Shown one piece after another: positions 1 through 11,429 of a DNA stretch of 64,000 bases. A model generated the notes under the pieces. The model searched no databases and was not told where the DNA came from. It was given only the letters and a program-made list of their open reading frames with translations. The DNA is taken from the NCBI GenBank assembly GCA_025617745.1, contig CM046854.1, positions 62,825,606-62,889,605 on the forward strand. The letters run 5' to 3'. The translations under genes and the position numbers were made by a program. Position 1 is the first letter of the stretch, and each line of letters starts with the position of its first letter. The stretch is from Heliocidaris erythrogramma (taxonomy: Eukaryota; Echinodermata; Echinoidea; Camarodonta; Echinometridae).

Positions 1-165
1 CAGTTAAGTTAGCAATTTCAGAAATTGATCAGTGAGAAAGTAAGCTAAATTCTTGAAATCACACACAAATGATGTAAAATTCAAATTTATTCAAAACAAA
101 ACTGAGAAAAATACTCTTAGAATAGAATTATCTATAAAATAAAATTTTAAAAGAAACACCCTCAC

Positions 166-213
166 CTTCTGGGTCTGAAGTATTAGTTCTTTCTGTTGTA
201 ATATAGTCTGGTA
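166..213 (-). CDS. Ser/Thr-rich stalk exon of a receptor paralogue
   Basis: On the minus strand a 48-nt exon lies between a good acceptor (pyrimidine-rich, ending AACAG) and the donor GTGAGG. It reads PDYITTERTNTSDPEG with phase-1 boundaries at both ends, exactly like the unit 3 stalk exon at 39821-39862, which also begins with Pro, ends TEG and uses the same GTGAGG donor. Such Thr/Ser-rich segments usually form an extracellular stalk between the last Ig domain and the membrane. It implies another receptor copy running leftwards out of the window. I see no companion Ig exons to its right, so it may be an isolated relic. Confidence 0.5.
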
Positions 214-793
214 CTGTTAGAACATATACGTGCATAGATGGATCATATATCAAGCAAATGATATTTCTTGTCAATTTAAATATATAAAAATTTGCCTTAT
301 AAAAAGAAATCCATAGTCAAAGTTTACAAAGTCCACACAAATGGTATATTTCTAAGATAATCAAATCGACATGTACATTGTATCCGTAATTGCATACATA
401 GAGGCGGCTATGATACTAGAAAACAAAGTTATTTCAGATACACACTGTACTAAAGATTACAAGTAAGTTGAATACATCTTTGAAAAGATTCCCCTCCAAC
501 CTGTAGGTAAACTCTTAGAATATCTTTTTTATCAAGGCAAGTTATATTATTAAAGTCAAAGGTTAAAAGCAAAAAAGTATAATGTTTTACAGAGAATATT
601 AAAGGTTTGAAAATATGAAGAGCATGTACATACATGACATATAACAGTACTCGACCATATTAAATGTGACACATGGACAAATCTTTAATTTTAATAGTGA
701 AAATGAAGAAGGGACGGGGAGGGGGTTATTTATTTCAGGCCTTTTATTATCTAAAGATATATAAACAAGCTGTATTCCTAACAAGTAATAAAA
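214..793. other. AT-rich non-coding stretch
   Basis: No exon, RNA gene or clear repeat is visible here. Short open frames occur but lack codon structure, splice signals or recognisable domains. Confidence 0.5.
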
Positions 794-1293
794 NNNNNNN
801 NNNNNNNNNNNNNNNNNNNNNNNNNNNNNNNNNNNNNNNNNNNNNNNNNNNNNNNNNNNNNNNNNNNNNNNNNNNNNNNNNNNNNNNNNNNNNNNNNNNN
901 NNNNNNNNNNNNNNNNNNNNNNNNNNNNNNNNNNNNNNNNNNNNNNNNNNNNNNNNNNNNNNNNNNNNNNNNNNNNNNNNNNNNNNNNNNNNNNNNNNNN
1001 NNNNNNNNNNNNNNNNNNNNNNNNNNNNNNNNNNNNNNNNNNNNNNNNNNNNNNNNNNNNNNNNNNNNNNNNNNNNNNNNNNNNNNNNNNNNNNNNNNNN
1101 NNNNNNNNNNNNNNNNNNNNNNNNNNNNNNNNNNNNNNNNNNNNNNNNNNNNNNNNNNNNNNNNNNNNNNNNNNNNNNNNNNNNNNNNNNNNNNNNNNNN
1201 NNNNNNNNNNNNNNNNNNNNNNNNNNNNNNNNNNNNNNNNNNNNNNNNNNNNNNNNNNNNNNNNNNNNNNNNNNNNNNNNNNNNNNNNNNNNN
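794..1293. other. Assembly gap of exactly 500 N
   Basis: The round length suggests a placeholder of unknown real size. The sequence directly after it is a tandemly duplicated terminus of a long inverted repeat, which is the kind of structure that breaks assemblies. Confidence 0.99.
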
Positions 1294-1430
1294 TTTGCTT
1301 ATATAGAGCTTAATATCAGGGAACATGTTTGGACCCCCCCCACCCCCCTCATCATCGCAGTGTTTGCTTATATAGAGCTTAATATCAGGGAACATGTTTG
1401 GACCCCCCCCACCCCCCTCATCATCACATA
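1294..1430. repeat. 69-bp direct duplication at inverted-repeat terminus
   Basis: The unit beginning TTTGCTTATATAGAGC starts at 1294 and again at 1363 (69 bp apart). Each copy has a C-rich tract and a CATCAT end. The reverse complement of this terminus is present once at the far end of the inverted repeat, near 3790-3850. Confidence 0.9.
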
Positions 1431-3853
1431 AATATTAATAGAAATTTCATAGCAAATAACTTTAACAAAAATAAAAACATCTAGTCCGAAGCCCCCCTCC
1501 AACTCTCACCCTCTCCTCCCTGGTGCAGTTAGAGTTGATTACTATCTGTTTTGGACATAAGTTTGTATTTGAAGGGACAAATTAAGATTATGCCCTTTAG
1601 TTACGGCTTTACCAAAAGGCAAAAGCGCTGTCCAGAAAAAGAAGAAAGAAATAAAGAAAATAACAAAATACAAACATCTTGATTAAGACCTTTCGCTCTG
1701 GGCCGATCGACATGTACCACAATATATACGCGTGCTTTATTTCGGCACTGAGCACTCTTCGTATTTAAACTCTTTGGTCGAGCGCGCTAGTGTTTTGTGT
1801 TGCATGCTGAGATATTCGAGGCGAAAAAACAAATGTAAGTATCTTTCATAAATGATGAGTTAGAATTTGTAGGGTTGTGTAATTTTAATTTTTAAATAGT
1901 TTTAACTGTACAATTATCGAAATTATTATAGTGTTAGATATAATTGACTCCAGAGGCAGAGCACTCAAACAAAGTATAGGTATGCCCGTTCGTGGAAATT
2001 GGTCAGGTTAGTCCTATATGTTGTGATTTGTGTAGTCTGTATGAATCACAATATGTGGGACAGGCAAATCCAATGCCAATGGGCTGGGCCCTAACACTAA
2101 CAGTAACAAAGAGACCACTCGAGACTTCATGTGCACAAATGGGTGACCGTTTTTCATGTAGTGGTGGCTCTCCAATCTGCTTTGAATTCAGCCTTTTATA
2201 AAAAAATTCTGAAATATTGATTTCATGTGGATAGCACTCATAGCTACATTCCTAAGGCTATACTTCGTGTGTGTAATGTAGCAGTCATACATAGCCAAGA
2301 TTGGCTTCGTGAATGTAAAAAAAAAAAAAAATGGCTAGGCCTATACGCCTTCTACATCACGAAGCCAGGCGTTCTTACCAGCAATCTAACTGCGCACGGG
2401 TTAGCAGGACTGGAAAATGCCCTGAAATATCACTCTTCTGATAACTCTCGCGAGCGACCGACAGCCCCTTCACCACAGCGTATCCTCCTAGGAAAACGTT
2501 TAGATTTAGAATGTCTTTTTGATCGTACGTATTTTTACAAAAAATCCAAAAAAGATCGTAAGAAATTTCCGAAAACTCACCAGTGTTTGTGTGTATCCAT
2601 TGTCATGCCTTATCTGCATGACAAGAGGAGGCATGGATACACACAAACACTGGCGAGTTTTCGGAAATTTCTTACGATCTTTTTTGGATTTTTTTGTAAA
2701 AATACGTACGATCAAAAAGACATTCTAATTCTAAACGTTTTCCTAGGAGGATACGCTGTGGTGAAGGAGCTGTCGGTCGCGAGAGTTATCAGAAAAGTGA
2801 TATTTCAGGGCATTTTCCAGTCCTGCTAACCCGTGCGCAGTTAGATTGCTGGGTAAGAACGCCTGGCTTCGTGATGTAGAAGGCGTGTAGCCTTTTTTTT
2901 TTTTTTTTTTTACATTCACGAAGCCAATCCTGGCTATGTATGACTGCCTACATTACACACACGAAGTATAGCCTTAGGAATGTAGCATGAGTGCTATCCA
3001 CATGAAATCAATATTTCAGAATTTTTTTATAAAAGGCTGAATTTCAAAGCAGATTGGAGAGCCACCACTGCATGAAAACGGTCACCCATTTGTGCACATG
3101 AAGTCTCGAGTGGTCTCTTTGTTACTGTTAGTGTTAGGCCAGCCCATTGGCATTGGATTTGCCTGTCCCACATATTGTGATTCATACAGACTACACAAAT
3201 CACAACATATAGGACTAACCTGACCAATTTCCACGCACGGGCATACCTATACTTTGTTCGAGTGCTCTGCCTCTAGAGTCAATTATATCTAACACTATAC
3301 TAATTTCGATAATTGTACAGTTAAAACTATTTAAAAATTATATTAACACAACCCTACAAATTCTAACTCATCATTTATGAAAGATGCTTACATTTGTTTT
3401 TTCGCCTCGAATATCTCAGCATGCAACACAAAACACTAGCGCGCTCGACCAAAGAGTTTAAATACGAAGAGTGCTCAGTGCCGAAGTAAAGCACGCGTAT
3501 ATATTGTGGTACATGTCGATCGCCCAGAGCGAAAGGTCTTAATCAAGATGTTTGTATTTTGTTATTTTCTTTATTTCTTTCTTCTTTTTCTGGACAGCGC
3601 TTTTGCCTTTTGGTAAAGCCGTAATTAAAGGGCATAATCTTAATTTGTCCCTTCAAATACAAACTTATGTCCAAAACAGATAGTAATCAACTCTAACTGC
3701 ACCAGGGAAGAGAGGGTGAGAGTTGGGAGGGGGGCTTCGGACTAGAAATTAATAGAAATAGAAATTTCTATTAATATTTATGTGATGATGGGGGGGGGGG
3801 GGGGTCCAAACATGTTCCCTGATATTAAGCTCTATATAAGCAAACACTGCGAT
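1354..3853. mobile_element. 2.5-kb foldback element (1.2-kb inverted arms)
   Basis: Bases 1354-2600 are the inverted complement of 2633-3853, with a 32-bp centre. The arms differ by scattered substitutions and homopolymer lengths (for example TTTATTTCGG against TTTACTTCGG), so they have diverged since they formed. Each arm holds a TATA-like AT-rich stretch, a GC-rich leader and a donor-like GTAAG (about 1835 in the left arm), resembling a promoter with 5' leader. Open frames crossing the centre are by-products of the symmetry. No transposase is visible. It could be a foldback transposon or two head-to-head element copies. Target duplications cannot be judged because the left end abuts the gap. 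Confidence 0.85.
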
Positions 3854-5325
3854 ATCTGACGGAATGTCGGGAAAAGTTATTTAAATATAATAATGTGCTA
3901 TTATTTTCTATTAAATCAGAATATTTCATTTGATATGATTTATGGAAATTTTAGTGATTATAGACCTGCAATGTAATTTTATTAGCCTTATTCTTTTAAA
4001 ATTCAAGACAGAAAAGGCTTTAATAAAATGAGATTGCGTGCGAGCAATTCCTTATATAAATATAAAGATTACATTAAGAGTGGCGTATCCAAGATTATAT
4101 ATCCAGGAATGTACGTGCCCCCTATGTGCCAGCCAAAACCAAATCTGACATATCTTAGTTACACATCGAATGAAAGGAAATGTGTACCCCCCCCCCCCCT
4201 CCCACAGAAAGAATCTGGAAACTGATACATTTTTTCCTTGCTTGTCCTAAAATTCAAAATAGAATGCATCTGACGATTTTTTTGTCAGGCGTGAGCCTTC
4301 CCCTCTCCTTGCATCCCTGGATACGCCACCAATATAACCAACTATACGGTAAGTTATTTGTAATATTCTGCTGTAGAAATGTGAGACGACAGGCTAAGAA
4401 AACAGTAGGGGCTTGCTCCGAAGCCATCACGAACGCAATAGGGCCTTTACCGATAGTACGAAAAGGGGGATGGCCTCCGTGTTTTGAATTGAATTAACTA
4501 GTAACCAAAAATATAGCAGCTGATGATATAATGTAATTATTACCAATCCTATTCTGTCTTTGTAGGAATATCCCATTACTTTTGCCCCATCTCTCTTTGT
4601 CTCTCCCCCCCCCCCTCATTTTTCTCATACTCTCTTTCTCTCTTACAACAGATCCTTAAAAATGACTCCATAGAATTGAGGAAAAAATAATGATCTCTTA
4701 TTTTTTTAATTTGTGTTTTTATTACGAAATCAACAGAAATTACAACAATTACAAGTGATTGAAATGATTAAAAAAAAAATCACTGAGCAAAAAAAAAAAA
4801 AAAAAAAACCCAACAAAAAACAAACAGTAAAAATAAAGCAATTGGAACAAAAAGAAAATAAAATAAAAATGATCTCTTATTGCTCCCCCCCCCCCCCAAT
4901 CTTTCAATTTAATGAGATCGACCACCAACACTATGCAATTATATTCTTCACATACATCCGTATATGCCAACCCAAGTTGGCATATACGGGATCTTGCCTA
5001 AATTGTGAAAAAACCCGGATCGAGCACCAAATTTAGTTTGGAAGCCCAAGAGCCTAACAATGTCGTTCTATTAACCCTCCGAGAAAAAGTTGTAAAAAGG
5101 CCCACCTCGCAAGACTGACCTCACAGTCCGGGCATGGATCAGTGGCGGATTTAGGAGGCTTTTAAATAAAATTGTATTGCCCTTTATAACTGATAACTCT
5201 TTTGGCTTGTCAGAGAATTATGGAGGAAAACTGGACTAATAATATCTGATACCCTACACCCCTCCACTGAGCGACTTTCGGAGGGCTGGCGAGATGAAAA
5301 AAATTTGCCACTAACCCCCCGTGAA
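3854..5325. other. Gene-free repeat debris with a perfect small hairpin
   Basis: This stretch has C-tracts near 4187, 4605 and 4885, an A-tract near 4790 and transposon-end phrases such as CAGTGGCGGATTTAGG near 5152. A 14-bp perfect hairpin (arms 4958-4971 and 4976-4989, loop CCAA) is the only ordered structure. No exon is supported. Confidence 0.6.
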
Positions 5326-6300
5326 GGGTAACGATTACGAAATCAAAAGTAACGATTACAAAATCAAGAGAAACGATTACGAAATGAATTTTGTGTACCA
5401 CGAAAAAAATTTTCGTGTACACAAAAGTTATTTCGTGCAACGAAATGTATTCCGTACCGAACGAAATCAATTTCGTGTACACAAAAGTTATTTCGTGGCA
5501 ACGAAATGTATTCCGTCCCGAACGAAATCAATTTCGTCTACACAAAAGTTATTTCGTCGCAACGAAATGTATTCCGTCCCGAACGAAATCAATTTCGTCT
5601 ACACAAAAGTTATTTCGTCGCAACGAAATGTATTCCGTCCCAAACGAAATCAATTTCGTGTACACAAAAGTTATTTCGTCGCAACGAAATGTATTCCGTA
5701 CCGAACGAAATCAATTTCGTGTACACAAAAGTTATTTCGTCGCAACGAAATGTATTCCGTACCGAACGAAATCAATTTCGTGTACACAAAAGTTATTTCG
5801 TCGCAACGAAATGTATTCCGTCCCGAACGAAATCAATTTCGTGTACACAAAAGTTATTTCGTCGCAACGAAATGTATTCCGTACCGAACCAAATCGATTT
5901 CGTGTACACAAAAGTTATTTCGTCGCAACGAAATGTATTCCGTCCCGAACGAAATCAATTTCGTGTACACAAAAGTTATTTCGTGGCAACGAAATGTATT
6001 CCGTACCGAACGAAATAAATTTCGTGTACGGAATTGCGTTAAGTTGCACACATAATGGATTTCGTTCAACGAAAGCAATTTTGTGTACACGAAATTTATT
6101 TCGTCGCGACGAAATAATTTTCGTTCGGTCCCAAAAGTCATTTCGTTGCAACGAAATTGATTTCGTGTACGCAATTTACATTTCGTACCGCGAAACTGTA
6201 TTTCGTGGTTACGAAATTAATTTTGTGAACGCAATTACATGACGAACCAACGAAAAAGTATTTCGTGTACGGAATTGCATTTTGTAAAAAAATTCGTACG
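5326..6300. repeat. 61-bp satellite rich in ACGAAAT/ATTTCGT
   Basis: About ten near-identical 61-bp units run from roughly 5395 to 6030, with degenerate copies on both sides. Each unit is itself a string of quasi-palindromes: ACGAAAT and ATTTCGT alternate about every 15 bases. Because 61 is not a multiple of three and the unit lacks stops, all three forward frames stay open and give the same 61-residue peptide repeat in different order. That is a property of the repeat and not evidence for a protein. The array runs directly into the unit 1 Ig exon. Confidence 0.95.
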
Positions 6301-6313
6301 AAATTGTGTAAAC

Positions 6314-6611
6314 TTGGACGGAAAACGTGGCTTTACACTTGGCGCCCCATACATTGCAACATGTGATGCTGTTGGAGGTAAACCACAAGAAACCATTACA
6401 TGGATCCTCAATGGAGAAATACAGACTGGTGGCAATGGGAACGCCATAGCGGAAACATACCCAACAGCTACACCACCTTTATCTAACACGAAAAGTGTGT
6501 TCACATTTCAAGCAACCCCAGAGAATCATCTACAGACCCTGGTGTGTCAAGTCTCTGGACATGACATTGCTGAGCTGAATGGAGAGAAACCTAGAGATTT
6601 AGATATCCATA
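6314..6611 (+). CDS. Unit 1 C2-like Ig exon, 5' boundary lost
   Basis: The exon encodes an Ig domain of the CD80-like C2-set type. ATCDAVGGKPQETITWIL holds the first Cys and the core Trp, and the second Cys lies in LVCQVSG. It is clearly paralogous to the unit 2 exon at 20737-21033 and the unit 3 exon at 38276-38536. The donor (CATA then GTAAGT) gives phase 1, as in those copies. The 5' end is abnormal: where an AG acceptor is expected there is only satellite sequence with ATTCGTACG motifs, so the start given is approximate. Similarity to the other copies fades upstream of APYIATCD. Either a remote acceptor is used or the satellite overwrote the exon start and this copy is damaged. Confidence 0.7.
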
Positions 6612-7326
6612 GTAAGTCTGATTTGAACAAGTGGATTTACATGTATTTTTTTTTTACTTGTTTGAGACAGTTTACATGTGCTGCAAAAGTGGAATTTTTC
6701 ACGCGATTATGTTTTCGCGCCGAGTATGGTGAATTTCACGCGCTAGGCTCACGAATCAAAGCATATAAACAAAAATGTTCGCGTGTTTTTATTTTCGCGC
6801 AAATTTCATACCGCGTGAAATGCTCGAAAATTTCCGCACCGCAAAATATTCCACGTTTACACTCTTTGTTTTACTTCATGTACAGAACATGAATTCATAT
6901 TGGAAAAAGTGTATGTCCTGGATGAAATATATTCTGAATTACTTCATTTTTTCAGTTGAACGAGGATAGCCACCATTGTGTTTCTTCACCAAAGAAGTCA
7001 CAATGTCAAAGTTACATTAATATACGGTAGTAGATGTAAGGAGGGGGAGCAGGCTTTCTGTGAAAGGACATATTTTTGTATCCAACCTGTATATTTTGGA
7101 CATGATAGTTATTTGAAACCACTGTACTCTGCCATAGGAAGAAGTGTACAGTGACATTGGAAGATTGTATTAGGAATAGAAAATTCAAGTCATACTTTCA
7201 TTTTTCTCCAAAATTTTAAGTTAAAAAACTTGCACTGAGGCATAGGATGCCAGACATTCATTCATTACTGTAATTGCTTTTGATGAATTTGATTTAATTT
7301 TCTCTTATGTTTCTTCAACACCCCAG
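6612..7326 (+). other. Unit 1 intron
   Basis: Intron between the two unit 1 Ig exons, with donor GTAAGT and acceptor CACCCCAG. It contains a short CGCG-rich repeat fragment (about 6690-6860) but no exon or RNA gene. Confidence 0.6.
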
Positions 7327-7575
7327 CTTACCCGGCCACTGCCAATACAATTGTTGGAGTAGATTATGTAACCGAGGGAACAAGCATCATAGTGTCATGT
7401 AATGCAGAAAATGAACCTCGTCCAGTAATGAGGAACTACTACATATACTCCAATGACTCACTGATACATCAATCTACAGAAGGAGGCAACCAAGTCACTG
7501 TTTCTGATCCTGAGGCGGGTACACAGTTCACATGTGTGGCTGGCAATTATCTTGGAAATACATCAATAAGTGAAG
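7327..7575 (+). CDS. Unit 1 Ig-like exon ending at a transposon terminus
   Basis: This 249-nt, phase 1-1 exon encodes the second type of Ig domain in the family. The first Cys is in IIVSCNAENEPRP, followed by the signature YIYSNDSLI and the second Cys in TQFTCVAGNYLGNTS. The unit 2 exon at 21696-21962 is its close paralogue (YIYSNDTLI, FRCVAGNYLGNTT). The acceptor CCCCAG is good. The last bases (TGAAG) and the donor GTCTGT coincide with the terminal inverted repeat of the 6.1-kb foldback element that starts at 7571. The paralogue continues about five residues further (EPYDPDG) before its donor, so this exon has probably been cut short or given a new donor by the insertion. Confidence 0.82.
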
Positions 7576-7689
7576 GTCTGTGAAGTTGTTTTGATATTCG
7601 TTATTCGATATTCGATATTTGATATTCATTTGATATTCATTTGATATTCATTTGATATTCAAAATTGCCTAAAGTCGGATTTTTTTTTG

Positions 7690-9965
7690 ACGTATACCTG
7701 GCGCCCACGATCCCCGATCTAATGCCATGATGACCTTGACCTTGACCCCTCAAGGTCACAGTCTAAAATGGCGCCAAAAATTAATACTAGCTTTTTGACG
7801 AAATGAAAGTGGCCCAAAATCCAAAATTTTTCACCCCTGCCTGGCACCCACGGTCCCCGATCTAAATGCCATGATGACCTTGACCTTGACCCCTCAAGGT
7901 CACGGTCAAAAATGGCGCCAAAAATGAATACTAGCTTTGCGACGAACTGAAAGTGGCCCAAAATCCAAAATGTTTTCACCCCTGCCTGGCGCCCACGGTC
8001 CCCGATCTAATGCCATGATGACCTTGACCTTGACCCCTCAAGGTCACGGTCAAAAATGGCGCCAAAAATGAATACTAGCTTTTTGACGAACTGAAAGTGG
8101 CCCAAAATCCAAAATTTTTTCACCCCTGCCTGGCGCCCACGGTCCCCGATCTAATGACATGATGACCTTGACCTTGACCCTTCAAGGTCACGGTCAAAAA
8201 TGGCGCCAAAAATGAATACTAGCTTTTTGACGAACTGAAAGTGGCCCAAAATCCAAAATTTTTTCACCCCTGCCTGGCGCCCACGGTCCCCGATCTAATG
8301 CCATGGTGACCTTGACCATGACCCCTCAAGGTCACGGTCACAAATAGCGCCAAAAATGAATACTAGCTTTTTGACGAACTGAAAGTGGCCCAAAATCCAA
8401 AATTTTTTCACCCCTGCCTGGCGCCCACGGTCCCCGATCTAATGCCATGATGACCTTGACCTTGACCCCTCAAGGTCACGGTCAAAAATGGCGCCAAAAA
8501 TGACTACTAGCTTTTTGACGAACTGAAAGTGGCCCAAAATCCAAAATTTTTTCACCCCTGCCTGGCGCCCACGGTCCCCGATCTAATGACATGATGACCT
8601 TGACCTTGACCCCTCAAGGTCACGGTCAAAAATGGCGCCAAAAATGAATACTAGCTATTTGACGAACTGAAAGTGGCCCAAAATCCAAAATTTTTTCACC
8701 CCTGCCTGGCGCCCACGGTCCCCGATCTAATGACATGATGACCTTGACCTTGACCCCTCAAGGTCACGGTCAAAAATGGCGCCAAAAATGAATACTAGCT
8801 TTTTGGCGAACTGAAAGTGGCCCAAAATCCAAAATTTTTTCACCCCTGCCTGGCGCCCATGGTTCCCGATCTAATGTCATGATGACCTTGACCTTGACCC
8901 CTCAAGGTCACGGTCAAAAATGGCGCCAAAAATGAATACTAGCTTTTTGACGAACTGAAAGTGGCCCAAAATCCAAATTTTTTCACCCCTGCCTGGCGCC
9001 CACGGTCCCCGATCTAATGCCATGATGACCTTGACCTTGACCCCTCAAGGTCACGGTCAAAAATGGCTCCAAAAAATGACTACTAGCTTTTTGACGAACT
9101 GAAAGTGGCCCAAAATCCAAAATTTTTTCACCCCTGCCTGGCGCCCATGGTCCCCGATCTAATGACATGATGACCTTGACCTTGACCCCTCAAGGTCACG
9201 GTCAAAAATGGCGCCAAAAATGAATACTAGCTTTTTGACGAACTGAAAGTGGCCCAAAATCCAAAATTTTTTCACCCCTGCCTGGCGCCCACGGTCCCCG
9301 ATCTAATGCCATGATGACCTTGACCTTGACCCCTCAAGGTCACGGTCAAAAATGGCTCCAAAAAATGAATACTAGCTTTTTGACGAACTGAAAGTGGCCC
9401 AAAATCCAAAATTTTTTCACCCCTGCCTGGCGCCCACGGTCCCCGATCTAATGACATGATGACCTTGACCTCGACCCCTCAAGGTCACGGTCAAAAATGG
9501 CGCCAAAAATGAATACTAGCTTTTTGACGAACTGAAAGTGGCCCAAAATCCAAAATTTTTTCACCCCTGCCTGGCGCCCACGGTCCCCGATCTAATGACA
9601 TGATGACCTTGACCTTGACCCCTCAAGGTCACGGTCAAAAATGGCGCCAAAAATGAATACTAGCTTTTTGGCGAACTGAAAGTGGCCCAAAATCCAAAAT
9701 TTTTTCACCCCTGCCTGGCGCCCACGGTCCCCGATCTAATGTCATGATGACCTTGACCTTGACCCCTCAAGGTCACGGTCAAAAATGGCGCCAAAAATGA
9801 ATACTAGCTTTCTGACGAACTGAAAGTGGCCCAAAATCCAAAATTTTTTCACCCCTGCCTGGCGCCCACGGTCCCCGATCTAATGCCATGATGACCTTGA
9901 CCTTGACCCCTCAAGGTCACGGTCAAAAATGGCTCCAAAAAATGAATACTAGCTTTTTTACGAAC
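7690..9965. repeat. 144-bp tandem array, left arm (about 16 units)
   Basis: Units recur every 144 bp (for example at 7981, 8125 and 8269), with a few per cent divergence. Each contains a GGCGCCCACGGTCCCCGATC block, GGCGCCAAAAATG, and TGACCTTGACCTTGACC followed by CAAGGTCACGGTCA. On the opposite strand these give the extended half-site TCAAGGTCA, which matches the consensus bound by ERR/SF-1-type nuclear receptors. Confidence 0.96.
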
Positions 9966-9989
9966 TGAAAGTGGCCAAAACATTTTCCA

Positions 9990-10660
9990 CCAAAAGGGCC
10001 TTCCACGGTTCCACCCCCCCCCCCCCCCCACCTACATAAAAAAAAGGGAGAAGGAAGGAAAAGGGATAGATGAGAGAAAGGGGAAAACTGAGGCAGAGAA
10101 AGGAAAAGGGGGAAGGGGGAAGGAGGCCGGAGGCGCGAAGGCCGAAAGGGTCTCATCTCCCCATCTCCAAGAAAAAACAAGAAAAAACAGAGAAGGGTGA
10201 AAGGGAAAGAAAAAAGAGGATATAAAGGGAAAGAAAACGCGGAGGAATAAGAAAAGAAAAGAACCGAAGGGATAAAAGTTTCCTGGAAATGAAAAAAAAA
10301 GCTTACTATTAATTAAGTAATTTAAATGCTTATCAAAGGCATTACCATCCTGAATATCTATATGTTAAAATTTAAGAATAACAATTTCATCTCAATTGAT
10401 AACAGATGGGTGAACATAATTTTGCTGTAAACTAGTTTTGCTATATGTGCTGTATAATTAAAATGATTTGTTTGTTAATTCTATTACGTGCAGTATTTTG
10501 TTATTAATGTGTTTATAAAGTATTGCAAAGTCAAAAGCACTATTTAATAAAGATATTTCTATGAGGGGAAAAATCGGGCATTCCCCCCCCCCCCCCCCCC
10601 CCCCCCACCATAACGATAGAGAGAGAGAGACGGGAAAGAGATCTTTTCTTTTCATTCCAA
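9990..10660. repeat. Purine-rich low-complexity and homopolymer C tract
   Basis: A GGGAAAGG-type purine stretch runs from about 10037 to 10280, and a poly-C tract of more than 20 bases starts near 10582, followed by a GA microsatellite. Nothing coding is supported. Confidence 0.8.
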
Positions 10661-10813
10661 ATTCCATTTTGTATTGAACCTAATAGCAATTTATTGGGGC
10701 TCTTTTGCAACTTGCGAGAGCTAACATGATGCAATTTCAGGTGCGATTTCCTTAATAGATATCATGCATATAGAGCATATCAATAAAGTCTATTTTTTGA
10801 ATCATAACATTAC

Positions 10814-11249
10814 CAGTCAGACCCAACTCCGTAATACCGAGCACAGGTATATACTCCGAAAACGGCGTATAGAACAAGATGAATATAGAGCCCTCATCGT
10901 TCAGTGCGAGGCAGTGTGTACAAAAGGCATGGGGAAAATCGTGCAGTGTCGACCTGCTGTTGATAATATATTTTTCAAAAATAATGCTGCGGATATATTT
11001 ATTTCAAATGTTTGTCATTTGAAATTAACTTCACATGACGAATCATTCAAGGATTTTGAAGATAATTGACACGCAGCATTATTTTTAAGAATATGTATAT
11101 CGTTGGCAGGTTGACTTTGCAAGATTTTCCACATGCCTTTTGTACACACTGTCTCATACTGAACGATGAGGGCTCTATATTCATCTTGTTCTATACGCCG
11201 TTTTCGGAGTATATACCTGTGCTCGGTATTACGGAGTTGGGTCTGACTG
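10814..11249. mobile_element. Palindromic MITE with 5-bp target duplication, copy 1
   Basis: The ends CAGTCAGAC and GTCTGACTG are the tips of long inverted arms (about 180 bp each) around a short loop. The element is bordered by ATTAC at 10809-10813 and again at 11250-11254. A second copy of the same family lies at 42269-42643 in opposite orientation, also with a 5-bp duplication. It encodes no protein and is nested inside the 6.1-kb foldback element. Confidence 0.9.
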
Positions 11250-11429
11250 ATTACCGTGTCCGATATTGTCTCTATTATCTCGTGCGACAATTAATGACTG
11301 GTTTGCACAAAAAATATTAGTGCTTTTCCTTTTGAAATTTGATTTACAGAATTTATGCCATTTCAGTCTTTTCAGATACATAACTGTTTGATATCTTCGC
11401 CGACTGTAGCCGAGGAGTAATGATTTGCC

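Noticed and set aside
673..1431. Long open frames over the N gap
   Set aside because: They consist of unknown bases and a duplicated repeat terminus.
2227..2829. 200-residue open frame across the centre of the inverted repeat
   Set aside because: It is produced by the symmetry of the foldback arms, has poly-Lys from an A-tract, and mirrors a frame on the other strand. No domain is visible.
1354..3853. Palindrome as a pure sequencing snap-back artefact
   Set aside because: The arms differ at many single bases and in several short indels, which a duplicated read would not show. A collapsed or misjoined assembly near the gap still cannot be excluded.
5321..6242. Open frames of 170-283 residues in the 61-bp satellite
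   Set aside because: Same peptide repeat appears in all three frames because the unit is stop-free. There is no codon bias or start context, so it is not treated as a gene.
10764..11320. Mirrored open frames of 84-101 residues (YILRKRRIEQDEYRAL)
   Set aside because: They occur on both strands of a palindromic MITE and recur in its second copy only in broken form.
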